Below, in pieces: positions 1 through 7,162 of a stretch of DNA of 41,662 bases. The notes under the pieces were generated by a model. It ran no database searches. It was not told the DNA's origin and saw only the letters and a list, made by a program, of their open reading frames with translations. The first letter of the stretch is position 1. The number at the start of each line of letters is the position of its first letter. The stretch covers positions 1 to 41,662 of the forward strand of contig PFLE01000017.1 of assembly GCA_002784465.1 (NCBI GenBank), given 5' to 3'. This DNA is from Candidatus Shapirobacteria bacterium CG_4_10_14_0_8_um_filter_39_15. GTDB lineage: Bacteria; Patescibacteriota; Microgenomatia; UM-FILTER-39-15. The position numbers and the translations under genes are program-made.

Positions 1-2
1 GC

Positions 3-308
3 GAAGTGTGGTGTATCAGTAAGCATTTACTGGCTGCGTCTATGCGATTTATGGAGGTAGGCACGAAGGCTCTTACTAAGGGTGACAAGGGTGATGCCGA
101 GGATATGTTCCAGAAGTCTTACCAGCTTTACAGTTTATTTTGGGGACTTAATCTTGGTGTGGTGCAAACAAAGGACATCAAACACACCGAGTCAGCTAAG
201 ATTGAGTTTATCAGCGAAGATCCTAAACCAGTCGTCAGGGGGTCGGTGGGTGTCTTTGAGAAATTAGGGCAGCTGGTTCAGAAAGCGATTGATTGTTGCA
301 AAGAATAA
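3..308 (+). CDS. Hypothetical protein, 5' end cut by window edge
   Basis: The frame is open from base 3 to the stop at 306-308, so the gene probably begins outside the window; the first internal start is GTG at 6. About 101 residues are visible, with a charged helical segment (GDKGDAEDMFQKSYQLY) and a C-terminal helix ending in two cysteines (AIDCCKE). No signal peptide, membrane segment or motif is visible in this part and I do not recognise a family. It is followed closely by the first copy of a long direct repeat. Confidence 0.5.
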   Translation, partial: EVWCISKHLLAASMRFMEVGTKALTKGDKGDAEDMFQKSYQLYSLFWGLNLGVVQTKDIKHTESAKIEFISEDPKPVVRGSVGVFEKLGQLVQKAIDCCKE

Positions 309-317
309 AAGGATACC

Positions 318-407
318 AGCCTAAAATCTTCAAATGTCTTGAAGATACAAGCTAATTGCGTGGTTATTGCGAAGCAGGTTCTTATATTAGAGTTACGATT
401 CTCGAGC
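318..407. repeat. Long direct repeat, copy 1
   Basis: About 90 bp recur almost exactly at 1323-1436, on the other side of the exported-protein gene. The unit contains a perfect 8-bp hairpin (ATCTTCAA / TTGAAGAT) and ends in CTCGAGC. Copy 2 differs by 24 extra bases that duplicate the TTATTGCGAAGC part. On the minus strand both copies keep one reading frame open, and 24 bases is a multiple of three, so the unit may come from coding sequence. Confidence 0.85.
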
Positions 408-442
408 CTTGTTATTATTTGATATAGTTAATAGCCTCAAGT

Positions 443-471
443 TTGATAACCTCTTTAATTTGTATTATAGT
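443..471 (+). promoter_or_regulatory. Promoter of the Gln-rich exported protein
   Basis: TTGATA at 443-448, a 17-base spacer and TATAGT at 466-471 give a good sigma70-type promoter. The expected start, near 478, leaves a leader of about 30 bases that contains the strong Shine-Dalgarno AAGGGGGTG (492-500) before the ATG at 509. Confidence 0.65.
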
Positions 472-508
472 TATTAAATAGCACAAAAGATAAGGGGGTG
501 AATAACAC

Positions 509-1207
509 ATGAAGAAAATAATACCAATAGTTTCCGTTTTTGCTTTGTTGCTCGTTGCCTTACCGGTTCTTGCGGTTAATAATGGTGCCGGAACACAAAC
601 ACAACAGAAATTACAGGTTTCTCCATCTCCTACTGGTAATCAGGTACAAAACCAAAATAAGGTAAAGACGCAGAATGAGGGTGAAGACTCTCAGATTCAG
701 ACCAACACCCAAGAACAAGAAAATCTTGGTGAAAATCAAGAAACTCAAGGTCAGGGTATGCCCAAAGAAATTTCACCTCGAAGTGAAACAGCAACTCAAA
801 ACATGAGTAATGTAGCTCAAAAGGTTGAGGAACTGCTAACAACCGAAACTTTGCAAGGCGGTATTGGCCAACAAGTTAAAACGATTGCCCAAGAGCAAAA
901 AACTGCTCAAGAACAAATTAGGACCGAACTTGGAAAAGTTGATAGCCGAGGTGGACTACTTAAATCCATTATTGGTCCCGACTTTAACGCTCTTAAAAAT
1001 ATGCAGAAACAGATGGAACAAAATCAGCTGCGTATTCAACAACTGGTACAGTTGCAGAATCAATTAGTCAATAAGGGTGATATTACCCAAGTACAGGAAA
1101 TGGCCCAATCTTTAACCGATCAGAATATTGCCCTTCAAGATAGAATTAATCTCGAAGAGCAATCCGGTAGTTTGTTTGGGTGGTTATTTAAGCTGTTTGC
1201 AAAATAA
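509..1207 (+). CDS. Gln/Asn-rich exported coiled-coil protein
   Basis: This 232-residue protein has a clear Sec signal peptide: MKK, a hydrophobic core over residues 4-20, and a likely cleavage after VLA near residue 22. The next ~75 residues are rich in Q, N, E, S and T (for example NQVQNQNKVKTQNEGEDSQ), as in a disordered linker. From about residue 95 to 215 it is predicted helical with heptad-like spacing (LRIQQLVQLQNQLVNKGD), suggesting a coiled coil. The C-terminus is amphipathic (SLFGWLFKLFAK) and could touch the membrane. The start is fixed by AAGGGGGTG at 492-500. Function unknown; a secreted or surface protein is inferred. It lies between two copies of a long direct repeat. Confidence 0.8.
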   Translation: MKKIIPIVSVFALLLVALPVLAVNNGAGTQTQQKLQVSPSPTGNQVQNQNKVKTQNEGEDSQIQTNTQEQENLGENQETQGQGMPKEISPRSETATQNMSNVAQKVEELLTTETLQGGIGQQVKTIAQEQKTAQEQIRTELGKVDSRGGLLKSIIGPDFNALKNMQKQMEQNQLRIQQLVQLQNQLVNKGDITQVQEMAQSLTDQNIALQDRINLEEQSGSLFGWLFKLFAK

Positions 1208-1322
1208 TATAGATGGTTTATTCACAGCAACCCACTGGATTCGAAGCAGGAGTTGTTTGTTTTTAGGCTAAAAAACCATACAAGGTTTAACTTTTTCTAT
1301 TTCCTCTCTGATTTGCTGAACA

Positions 1323-1436
1323 AGCCTAAAATCTTCAAATGTCTTGAAGATACAAGCTAATTGCGTGGTTATTGCGAAGCAACAAGCTTTGCTTATTGCG
1401 AAGCAGGTTCTTATATTAGAGTTACGATTCTCGAGC
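1323..1436. repeat. Long direct repeat, copy 2
   Basis: Second copy of the unit at 318-407, same orientation, near-identical except for a 24-base tandem-type insertion (1381-1404) that duplicates the TTATTGCGAAGC segment. With copy 1 it brackets a ~0.9-kb segment whose only gene is the Gln-rich exported protein. Confidence 0.85.
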
Positions 1437-1559
1437 ACTAAAAATTTGTGCGCAAATTTTCAGCGTAAACCAGTTGGCACTTAATAGACCAAGATTAGCC
1501 TCTAATATAGTCTAAATGGCTTTGTTTTCATCACGATACTGTCACAAATAGCCCTTCTA

Positions 1560-1588
1560 TTGACAAAAGCAGTAATGTTTGATAGCAT
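1560..1588 (+). promoter_or_regulatory. Promoter placing the ATPase start at the mRNA 5' end
   Basis: A consensus TTGACA (1560-1565), exactly 17 bases, then TAGCAT (1583-1588, four of six). The ATG at 1595 lies 6 bases after the -10 box, which is where transcription should start. The mRNA is therefore probably leaderless, and no Shine-Dalgarno is present. Confidence 0.6.
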
Positions 1589-1594
1589 GAATTA

Positions 1595-2731
1595 ATGAGA
1601 ATCGAACGGAAATTACTTTCTACGCTTAAAAGCCAACTGTTAAGCACAAATAAAGGGTTGGTAGTTTATGGTCCAAGACAAGTTGGAAAAACCACTTTGA
1701 TTAACGACTTGCTTAAAGAGTTTGAATGGCACACCTTGATTTTAAATGGTGACCAAAGAGGGTCTTGGTGGGAATTATTGACCAGTAGAGATCTGTCTAA
1801 ATTGACCCTTTTGGTCTCTGGATATGACGCAATATTTATTGACGAGGCGCAACGTATACCGGAGATAGGGTTAAGTTTAAAAATTCTTCTGGATAATTTT
1901 CCAAAACTAAAAATTATTGTTACTGGATCATCATCTCTTGATTTGGCAAGTAAAATTAGTGAGCCCCTTACGGGGCGAATTTATAGTTATAAATTATTCC
2001 CAGTATCTTGCGGTGAGCTGCTCAAAACAAAAACTCCTTATGAAATAGAGACTCAAGTTGAGGAAAGATTAATTTATGGTTCGTATCCTGAAATCTTCTC
2101 TCTTGGTGGTGCCGTAGAAAAATCAAAATATATGCAAAATCTGGTCGACACCTATCTTTACAAAGATTTATTGGAATTCGGAGATATAAGAAATTCTTCA
2201 AAAATTCTGGATCTATTAAAATTGCTAGCTTTCCAAGTTGGAAGCCAGATTTCCCTAAACGAATTGGGCAACTCTCTAGAATTGAACAGAATAACAGTAG
2301 AAAGATATATTGATTTATTGGAAAAATCATTTATTATTTTTCGATTATCTGGCTTTAGCCGGAATTTACGTAAAGAAGTTACCAAAATGGATAAAATTTA
2401 CTTTTACGATCTTGGAGTGAGAAACGCCATCATTGGGAACCTAAATTTACTTATCAATCGAGATGATGCGGGAAAGCTGTGGGAGAATTTTTTAATAGTT
2501 GAACGAATGAAAAAACTACAATATGAACAAAAATTATTCTCTCTATATTTTTGGCGTTTATCAAGCGGGGCGGAGATGGACTTGATTGAGGAAGAGAATG
2601 GTGAATTACATGGCTTTGAATTTAAGTATGGAAAAAAGACTGTTAAAACTCCGGGTTCATGGATAGCGACTTATTCAAAAGCAACTGCCACATTAATAAA
2701 TCAGGAAAATTGGCAAAAATTCGCAATTTAA
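1595..2731 (+). CDS. AAA-family ATPase with DUF4143 C-terminus (copy 1)
   Basis: This 378-residue protein has a Walker A motif GPRQVGKTT at residues 26-34, a Walker B motif IFIDEAQ ending at 86, and a sensor-like TGSSS about 30 residues later, typical of the AAA_14 ATPase domain. A winged-helix-like middle (LNELGNSLELNRITVERYIDLL) and a C-terminal DUF4143 part follow. Near the end GAEMDL and FEFKYGKK resemble a PD-(D/E)XK nuclease core. Members of this family are common in CPR and archaea; their role is not firmly known, and defence or DNA-related work is often suspected. A paralogue of nearly equal length is encoded at 4716-5849. Confidence 0.9.
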   Translation: MRIERKLLSTLKSQLLSTNKGLVVYGPRQVGKTTLINDLLKEFEWHTLILNGDQRGSWWELLTSRDLSKLTLLVSGYDAIFIDEAQRIPEIGLSLKILLDNFPKLKIIVTGSSSLDLASKISEPLTGRIYSYKLFPVSCGELLKTKTPYEIETQVEERLIYGSYPEIFSLGGAVEKSKYMQNLVDTYLYKDLLEFGDIRNSSKILDLLKLLAFQVGSQISLNELGNSLELNRITVERYIDLLEKSFIIFRLSGFSRNLRKEVTKMDKIYFYDLGVRNAIIGNLNLLINRDDAGKLWENFLIVERMKKLQYEQKLFSLYFWRLSSGAEMDLIEEENGELHGFEFKYGKKTVKTPGSWIATYSKATATLINQENWQKFAI

Positions 2732-2757
2732 ATTTGAGCTTAAAAGGTTCAATAGAT

Positions 2758-2904
2758 ATGAAGAAAAACTGGAAATTGGGGTTCTTGGGATTGTTTGGTT
2801 TTTGTGGTTTTTATACTTTTTACCAACAAGAAAATCTTAAATTAATACGAGAAAGAAACTTTCTATTAATTATTAAGAAAGGGGGTAATAATAGTGAAAA
2901 ATAA
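2758..2904 (+). CDS. Small membrane protein, 48 residues
   Basis: Starting at the ATG at 2758 the product is MKKNWKLGFLGLFGFCGF followed by YTFY and a basic tail. The first ~22 residues form one glycine/phenylalanine-rich membrane segment; this 'KLGFLGFLGF' style recurs in small bacterial membrane proteins of unknown function. The longer frame reaching back to 2659 lies inside the ATPase gene and is rejected. A weak AAAAGG precedes the start. Its 3' end overlaps the next start by 11 bases, suggesting one transcript. Function unknown. Confidence 0.55.
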   Translation: MKKNWKLGFLGLFGFCGFYTFYQQENLKLIRERNFLLIIKKGGNNSEK

Positions 2905-3287
2905 TAAAATTTTGTTGGTTATTATTGAGGTGATCGTTTTGGGTGGAGGATTGTTTTTGTTAAAGGGAGAATCAACATCTCCAGTAGTACCGAAAACTGA
3001 TGACGTAATGAAAAAGGTTGAGGAAACCAATAAACTGGTTGAGAAAAAAGTTCCCACTGGCTTGAAGTCCTGCACAACCGAAATTCTTGCCAACTCCGGA
3101 AACTGCACCACGTTACCCAAAGAATATGTTTGACCATACGGTTTATGGGAATGGTAAAGAGGCCGATCACGGCTTGACTTATAATAATACCTGTTCTTAT
3201 TGTCAATTCTTTGGCAAGGAGGGCGTGATGGAAATTGTCGATACCGAAGTTACGGCTTTGGGTTATAAAGAGGGAGAATGTGATTAA
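2894..3287 (+). pseudogene. Kazal-like exported protein, split by a frameshift
   Basis: Frame one (2894-3133) starts at GTG behind a strong AAAGGGGGT. It encodes a signal or anchor helix (ILLVIIEVIVLGGGLFLL), a Lys/Glu linker and two cysteines (LKSC, SGNC). Frame two, one base further on and open to 3287, gives HTVYGNGKEADHGLTYNNTC and SYCQFF then YKEGEC. Together the pattern C...C...VxG...TYNNxCxxC...GEC resembles a Kazal-type protease-inhibitor domain. The shift falls near CCCAAAGAA (3116-3124). The usual third cysteine (PVCG) is Tyr here. It could be a decayed gene, a +1 recoding site or a sequencing indel. Extracytoplasmic location is inferred. Confidence 0.5.
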
Positions 3288-3290
3288 CCT

Positions 3291-3593
3291 ATGCGGATTT
3301 CTTTGCTTCTAAATATAATGGATATTGACAAGTCATTATATCTGCAAATATATAATATATTAATGTTTCATACAAAAGTAAAAGAAAGCAATCTGATTAT
3401 TGTAGAGCCGAAAAAAGATTTTTGGACATTGGAAGGATCTTTGGCTTCAGAGGTTAAATTATCTGATAATGAATTACGGCAAGCACGAGAGTCGTTTTCT
3501 AAGAATTGGCCAAAAGGAGGAGGGGCGAAGAATAATAATTCATCAATTGTGTCTTTTGACAAACAACTAAGTAAACAAGCTAAAATTGATTAA
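3291..3593 (+). CDS. Hypothetical protein with AbrB-antitoxin-like tail
   Basis: This 100-residue frame begins at ATG 3291, with an alternative ATG at 3318. Residues ~38-80 (NLIIVEPKKDFWTLEGSL, then KLSDNELRQARESFSKNW) look like the tail that follows the swapped-hairpin AbrB/MazE domain in some CPR antitoxins. The N-terminal half lacks a clear AbrB 'KGQ..IP' strand, so the DNA-binding part may be divergent or lost. No toxin gene follows on this strand. The family assignment is a guess from pattern memory. The 3' end overlaps the convergent gene by 4 bases. Confidence 0.4.
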   Translation: MRISLLLNIMDIDKSLYLQIYNILMFHTKVKESNLIIVEPKKDFWTLEGSLASEVKLSDNELRQARESFSKNWPKGGGAKNNNSSIVSFDKQLSKQAKID

Positions 3594-4063
3594 TTCCCGC
3601 ACGATTCGCTTTTCTTTTCTACTTCCTTAATGTGATCAACGCTGACATATTTTGTAAGATCAATTCCGGAACTGTCACCAACAATAATAATGACGCTGTC
3701 ATAAGGCTTAATCAGGGAGGAGGGGATATTGTCAACCTGTTTGCCATTTATATATCCCGTAATTGGTTTGCCCTCGGAAAAAGTAAATTTAATATTTTTG
3801 AACAAATCTTCCTAAGTTGCGCCGGGTTGATGAACATGAACCACATCGCCAACATTGTCATGTAAATGAGCTTTTTCAATTTGGTAAGCACTGATTTCTA
3901 TATACTTTTGGGCGGAAAAATCCTGCAAAATTCCGTCAATATATATCAAAAAGCCAGTATGATAATGAATTGATTGTTGAGCTTGGTTTTTATTTATAAG
4001 AACCAGAAAAAACCCCGCCAATAAAACTATCGCTAAAAGAAAAACCAATAATTTTTTCTTCAT
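3590..4063 (-). pseudogene. Membrane-anchored HxH protein with in-frame TAG
   Basis: Read from ATG 4063, the product starts with a signal-anchor (KKLLVFLLAIVLLAGFFLVL) and a histidine-rich region (SIHYHTGFLIYIDG, EKAHLHDNVGDVVHVHQPGAT). A TAG follows at 3812-3814. The same frame then continues EDLFKNIKFTFSEGKPITGY to a natural stop at 3590. The two halves read as one ~157-codon protein of a recurrent CPR type of unknown function, in which I would expect Trp (GATWxDLF) at the TAG position, so a TGG to TAG change is likely. The downstream half alone would need a TTG start at 3805. HxH motifs suggest metal binding, but this is unproven. Confidence 0.6.
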
Positions 4064-4094
4064 TCTTAATTATTAATTATAATTCTATGTTAAT

Positions 4095-4331
4095 ATGATG
4101 AATATGGTTAATTTAATTTTTTTTGTATTACCATTAATTTTATTTAGTTTTTTTACCCCGGCGGGTTTTGCGGTTGGTTTGATTTGGTGTTTATGCTGGA
4201 GTATTTGGGCTTTGGCAACTAAGCATTTTAATAATAAAGCGATTGTGTTGTTAATTTCCGCTTTCTGGTTTTTGCTTTCTGGACTATTTTTCCTGATGAT
4301 TGCTCTGGGGGCAGCAGGGAAAGAGATTTAG
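4095..4331 (+). CDS. Small two-helix membrane protein
   Basis: The 78-residue product is almost wholly hydrophobic. One segment spans about residues 4-40 (LIFFVLPLILFSFFTPAGFAV), with a possible break at the Pro-Ala-Gly, and a second spans about 48-72 (AIVLLISAFWFLLSGLFFL). A short charged tail (GKEI) ends it. Start ATG 4095; ATG 4104 is an alternative. No Shine-Dalgarno is visible. It is divergent from the HxH pseudogene, 31 bases away. I recognise no family; only membrane location can be inferred. Confidence 0.5.
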   Translation: MMNMVNLIFFVLPLILFSFFTPAGFAVGLIWCLCWSIWALATKHFNNKAIVLLISAFWFLLSGLFFLMIALGAAGKEI

Positions 4332-4376
4332 AGAACAATGATTGGCAACTCTTTATTCAAACAACAATAAAACACG

Positions 4377-4514
4377 ATGAACATAGAAGATTATTTAGAT
4401 CGAATGGTAATTAAGAAAACCAATTTTAGAAAAGGGGAAGATTTTGAAAAAGTGGTTAAAGAATTGAAGATTTTCAGATCGCCTACAAAAAAATTATTTA
4501 GGAAGCCAAGATAA
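4377..4514 (+). CDS. Possible small basic protein, 45 residues
   Basis: A short frame from ATG 4377 to TAA 4514 encodes MNIEDYLDRMVIKKTNFRKG and a Lys/Arg-rich remainder ending LFRKPR. The alternating charge and lack of hydrophobic stretches look protein-like. No Shine-Dalgarno or family is recognisable. It is the last frame before the boundary of the inserted segment at 4678. Confidence 0.3.
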   Translation: MNIEDYLDRMVIKKTNFRKGEDFEKVVKELKIFRSPTKKLFRKPR

Positions 4515-4533
4515 TTCCCGACGTGTCAACCTA

Positions 4534-4552
4534 TTCCACATCCGATGTGGAA
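4534..4552. promoter_or_regulatory. 19-bp perfect palindrome, operator-like
   Basis: TTCCACATC-C-GATGTGGAA is a perfect 9-bp inverted repeat with a one-base centre, in a 160-base gene-free stretch. It lacks a T-run, so it is not an intrinsic terminator; an operator or a repeat remnant is possible. The regulator is unknown. Confidence 0.35.
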
Positions 4553-4677
4553 AGTGTTCTGTCTCTAGTATCCGATACGATATTAATCTCATGAGATGCG
4601 ATTTTCTAACGGTTTTACCGGAATGCGAACCTAATCCATTCCCGGAATGTCTGATTGGAATATCTGATTTTATTGAA

Positions 4678-4716
4678 TTTGTTTTTTAATATAATCCTGA
4701 ATTTCGGACCAATTAT
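4678..4716. repeat. 39-bp direct repeat, left copy (lytR 3' end)
   Basis: These 39 bases equal 7171-7209 exactly. On the minus strand they encode the last codons of the LytR-type protein (NWSEIQDYIKKQ) and are followed by Ile-Gln and a TAA at 4670-4672. This copy therefore looks like the displaced original 3' end of that gene. It abuts the stop codon of the ATPase gene at 4716. Confidence 0.9.
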
Positions 4717-5849
4717 TATAAAATAAATTCCTGATAATTATTTCTTGAGATAAGATTAACTTTAGTTTGATAGGCTTTCCAAAAAGCCTTGGGGGTGTGC
4801 GTTCTCGGTTTTTTCCATTTAAATTCATAAGCAGAGATTTTTCCACCAGCGGTTTCAAGCCAGTCTATTTCAGCCTGATCATAAGTCCGCCAGAAATAAT
4901 ATTGTTTAAGTTGTTTTTGGTACTCGTGTTTCTTTATCCGTTCTACTGCCAAAAAATTTTCCCATAATTGACCGGTATCTATTCTTTGATCAAGAGGCAA
5001 AAACTGATCTATTAAAGCATTGCGAATTCCCAAATCCCAAAAATAATACTTTTTACTCTTATTGATTTCCTTTCTCAAATTTTTAGAAAAAGCAGTTAAT
5101 TCAAAAATGATAAAACTTTGTTTGAGTAAAGATAAATAACGCCTGACGGTTTTAACATCAATGTTTAAATTAGTGGCGAGTTCATTTTGAGAAACCTCCT
5201 GGCCGATTTGAAAAGCCAAAAGAGTCGTAAGTTTTCTAAGGTTTTCTGGTAAGGCAACATCTTTTAACTCCAAAACATCCATAAAAAGATAATCTTGAAT
5301 TAGTGATTTTAAATATTCCTGTTTTTCTGTTGGTTGAGTTAATTGTAGAAGATAGGGATAGCTACCAAAACGTAGTTGATCTTCTATCAAGGCTGATTTC
5401 TGGTGCGGTTGTAATTTGGATGAGAGTTCTTTTAAAGAAAGAGGGAACAGTCGATAAATGGTTGTTCTGCCGGTGAGCGGTTCTTGCAGGCCCCTAGAGA
5501 GAAGTAGAGAAGACGAACCACTGACATAAAAAACTTTTTTGGGAAACTGATCAATCAATATTTTCAAAGAAAGACCAATATTAGGAATTCGTTGGGCTTC
5601 ATCAACAACAATATATTTATATTTATCTACCAGTTTCGATAAATGGACTTGTGAAGTATTGCTTAATGCTTCTTGGGTTTCTCTGGTGTCTCCATTAAAC
5701 CAGACCAGATTACGGGAAAGAATTTTTTCCGTTAATTGTTTCAAAAGCACGGTTTTACCAACCCGTCTAGGTCCATAAATCAAATTAATAAACCCATTCT
5801 TCTGATTTTTTCTGATCGTTTTTACTAGAATTCTTGGAATCATATCCAT
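4716..5849 (-). CDS. AAA-family ATPase with DUF4143 C-terminus (copy 2)
   Basis: This 377-residue paralogue of the protein at 1595-2731 has Walker A GPRRVGKTV at residues 26-34, Walker B IVVDEAQ, sensor-like SGSSSLL, and a winged-helix-like segment (NELATNLNIDVKTVRRYLSLL). Its C-terminal DUF4143 part contains QAEIDWL and YEFKWKK, resembling a PD-(D/E)XK core. ATG 5849 gives MDMIPRIL; the -10 box only 3 bases upstream makes the second ATG (5843) the likelier real start. Its stop touches the left 39-bp repeat. It is divergent from the radical SAM gene, which may be its functional partner. Cellular role unknown. Confidence 0.88.
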   Translation of the reverse strand: MDMIPRILVKTIRKNQKNGFINLIYGPRRVGKTVLLKQLTEKILSRNLVWFNGDTRETQEALSNTSQVHLSKLVDKYKYIVVDEAQRIPNIGLSLKILIDQFPKKVFYVSGSSSLLLSRGLQEPLTGRTTIYRLFPLSLKELSSKLQPHQKSALIEDQLRFGSYPYLLQLTQPTEKQEYLKSLIQDYLFMDVLELKDVALPENLRKLTTLLAFQIGQEVSQNELATNLNIDVKTVRRYLSLLKQSFIIFELTAFSKNLRKEINKSKKYYFWDLGIRNALIDQFLPLDQRIDTGQLWENFLAVERIKKHEYQKQLKQYYFWRTYDQAEIDWLETAGGKISAYEFKWKKPRTHTPKAFWKAYQTKVNLISRNNYQEFIL

Positions 5850-5852
5850 AAA

Positions 5853-5881
5853 ATAATACTAAATTTACGGACTCTTGTCAA
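5853..5881 (-). promoter_or_regulatory. Promoter of ATPase copy 2
   Basis: On the minus strand TTGACA (5881-5876), exactly 17 bases, then TATTAT (5858-5853). Transcription should begin near 5846, just after the first ATG (5849) and just before the second (5843). A near-leaderless message starting translation at 5843 fits best. Confidence 0.65.
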
Positions 5882-5995
5882 GAGATAAAATATCGGATAG
5901 GTGACATATTTGACTTGTCCGATACGATTTTTTGATCGATGCTTATTGCTATTTTTCGCTTCTTCTGGCAGTATCTTTAATGAAGATATTTATTT

Positions 5996-7114
5996 ATGAA
6001 GAAATCAATAAAAAAAGGTACGCTCTGGGGAAAACAAGTCCAGATTTTTATCACTGATATCTGTAATCTTAATTGTGACGGTTGTCCTTATCCTTTTATC
6101 CCTAAAGAAAAATACACAACCATGCGTCAGCAGGAATTAAATCCCCGTGAATGGAAAAAAATTACTGATTATCTCTACGAGCAAGGAATAAGGTTGTTTT
6201 GCTTAATTGGCGGTGAGCCTGCTTCTTACAGCGGACTTGATAAAGTAATTGAGAAGATCACAGATCATCCTGACGCTTTTGCTTTACTCTCCACAAGCGG
6301 AATCCACCCATTACACGATTTGATCTTAAGAAAAAAATTAGCCCAAATTTTGTCCAGACCTCGATCCAATAAATTTAAAAATGGAGTTGCTATTAGCTTT
6401 GACGCAATTCCGGCCTTACCAGGACCTAAGAATTCTAGAGAATTAAAGGCAAAACAAGGATTAGATTTTATCAAATGTTTACAAGAGGAATATGGAGATA
6501 AAATTACCTATACCGCTAACGTTATGGTTAATCCTGGTAATATCAATAGTGTTTTGGCGATCCAAACATTTCTTGAAAAAAGAGGTATTTTTACCAATAT
6601 TTGTACACAACAAATGAAATGTTTTAATCGAATCCCTGTTTTTGACCAGACACATTTATCTCAATTAACCAAAGCAGCTCTAGAATTGATAAAACGCAAG
6701 ATTAACAGAGGAATGGTCGTCAATTCGGCAATTTATTTAAGCCAATTACCCGGAATTGTTGGTCTAGAAAATTATCAATGCTGGAAAGAACCCCAAGGTT
6801 CACCGGTTCTTGATTTTGCTCCCAACGGCAATCTCCGATATTGCAATTGGATTGGTCAGGATGGACCAGACGGAACTCCATCGGTTGACATTTCTAAACA
6901 GATAAAAGATAACCTGGTTTTGGGTTCTGAAATCTGGGAACAATCAAAAAAAATAACCAAGCAATTATGTCAGGGTTGCAGTTGGAGTAGAAGAGATAGA
7001 AATATCGAACCAATAGCGGAATTTAATCATGAAATTTTTAATAATGAGTTTTTTCAACTCGATCCGACTCTTTTTAAACTGCAAAATATTTGGGTTCAAG
7101 CCCAACATTCTTGA
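5996..7114 (+). CDS. Radical SAM protein with SPASM/twitch-like C-terminus
   Basis: This 372-residue protein carries the radical SAM 4Fe-4S motif C23-x3-C27-x2-C30 (CNLNCDGC), followed by a LIGGEPASYS SAM-contact strand. Cysteines in the C-terminal third (QCWKEP, LRYCNWIG, LCQGCSW) resemble an auxiliary-cluster SPASM/twitch domain, seen in enzymes that modify peptides or other macromolecules. No precursor-peptide gene is evident next to it, so the substrate is unknown. It starts at ATG 5996 without a Shine-Dalgarno. It is divergent from the AAA-DUF4143 ATPase, and both lie inside the 39-bp repeats, which suggests a cargo unit. Confidence 0.85.
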   Translation: MKKSIKKGTLWGKQVQIFITDICNLNCDGCPYPFIPKEKYTTMRQQELNPREWKKITDYLYEQGIRLFCLIGGEPASYSGLDKVIEKITDHPDAFALLSTSGIHPLHDLILRKKLAQILSRPRSNKFKNGVAISFDAIPALPGPKNSRELKAKQGLDFIKCLQEEYGDKITYTANVMVNPGNINSVLAIQTFLEKRGIFTNICTQQMKCFNRIPVFDQTHLSQLTKAALELIKRKINRGMVVNSAIYLSQLPGIVGLENYQCWKEPQGSPVLDFAPNGNLRYCNWIGQDGPDGTPSVDISKQIKDNLVLGSEIWEQSKKITKQLCQGCSWSRRDRNIEPIAEFNHEIFNNEFFQLDPTLFKLQNIWVQAQHS

Positions 7115-7121
7115 TGTAGTC

Positions 7122-7160
7122 TCGCAAGGGGACGTCCTGACGGGGGTGAACGCCTTGCGA
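7122..7160. repeat. Hairpin after the radical SAM gene
   Basis: TCGCAAGG (7122-7129) pairs with CCTTGCGA (7153-7160) around a GC-rich loop holding the palindrome GGACGTCC. It lies between two convergent genes and may end transcription, but has no T-run. GC content is higher than in the flanks, as in the other short hairpin repeats of this window. Confidence 0.5.
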
Positions 7161-7162
7161 AG

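Larger units (their letters stand above)
1208..1594. other. Gene-free stretch with repeat, hairpin and promoter
   Basis: This 387-base gap holds repeat copy 2 (1323-1436), a perfect hairpin AAAATTTG-TGCG-CAAATTTT (1440-1460 region) and the promoter of the next gene. On the minus strand a frame is open from about 1455 to a TAG at 1268-1270 and runs through the repeat. It reads like protein (TFEDFRLVQQIREEIEKVK) but has no convincing start, so I treat it as a remnant and not a gene. Confidence 0.6.

Noticed and set aside
630-842. Antisense frame inside the Gln-rich exported protein gene.
   Set aside because: A shadow of the repetitive CAA/GAA-rich coding strand; it has no start site or family.
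3812-3814. TAG as a recoded sense codon.
   Set aside because: No pyrrolysine-type genes or conserved readthrough context are visible, and other genes here end in TAG (for example the LytR-type and PIN genes).
4670-4858. Minus-strand frame ending NNWSEIQDYIKKQIQ as a separate gene.
   Set aside because: It is the displaced lytR 3' end joined to an out-of-frame part of the ATPase gene; there is no independent start or family.
4571-5928. TCCGATACGAT occurs at 4571-4581 and 5918-5928, on both sides of ATPase copy 2.
   Set aside because: An 11-base match is expected many times by chance in 41 kb; the 39-bp repeat defines the element far better.
7112-7114. UGA read as an amino acid, as in some CPR lineages.
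   Set aside because: Many full-length genes end in TGA (radical SAM, MIP18-like, tpiA, nrdR), so the standard bacterial code fits.
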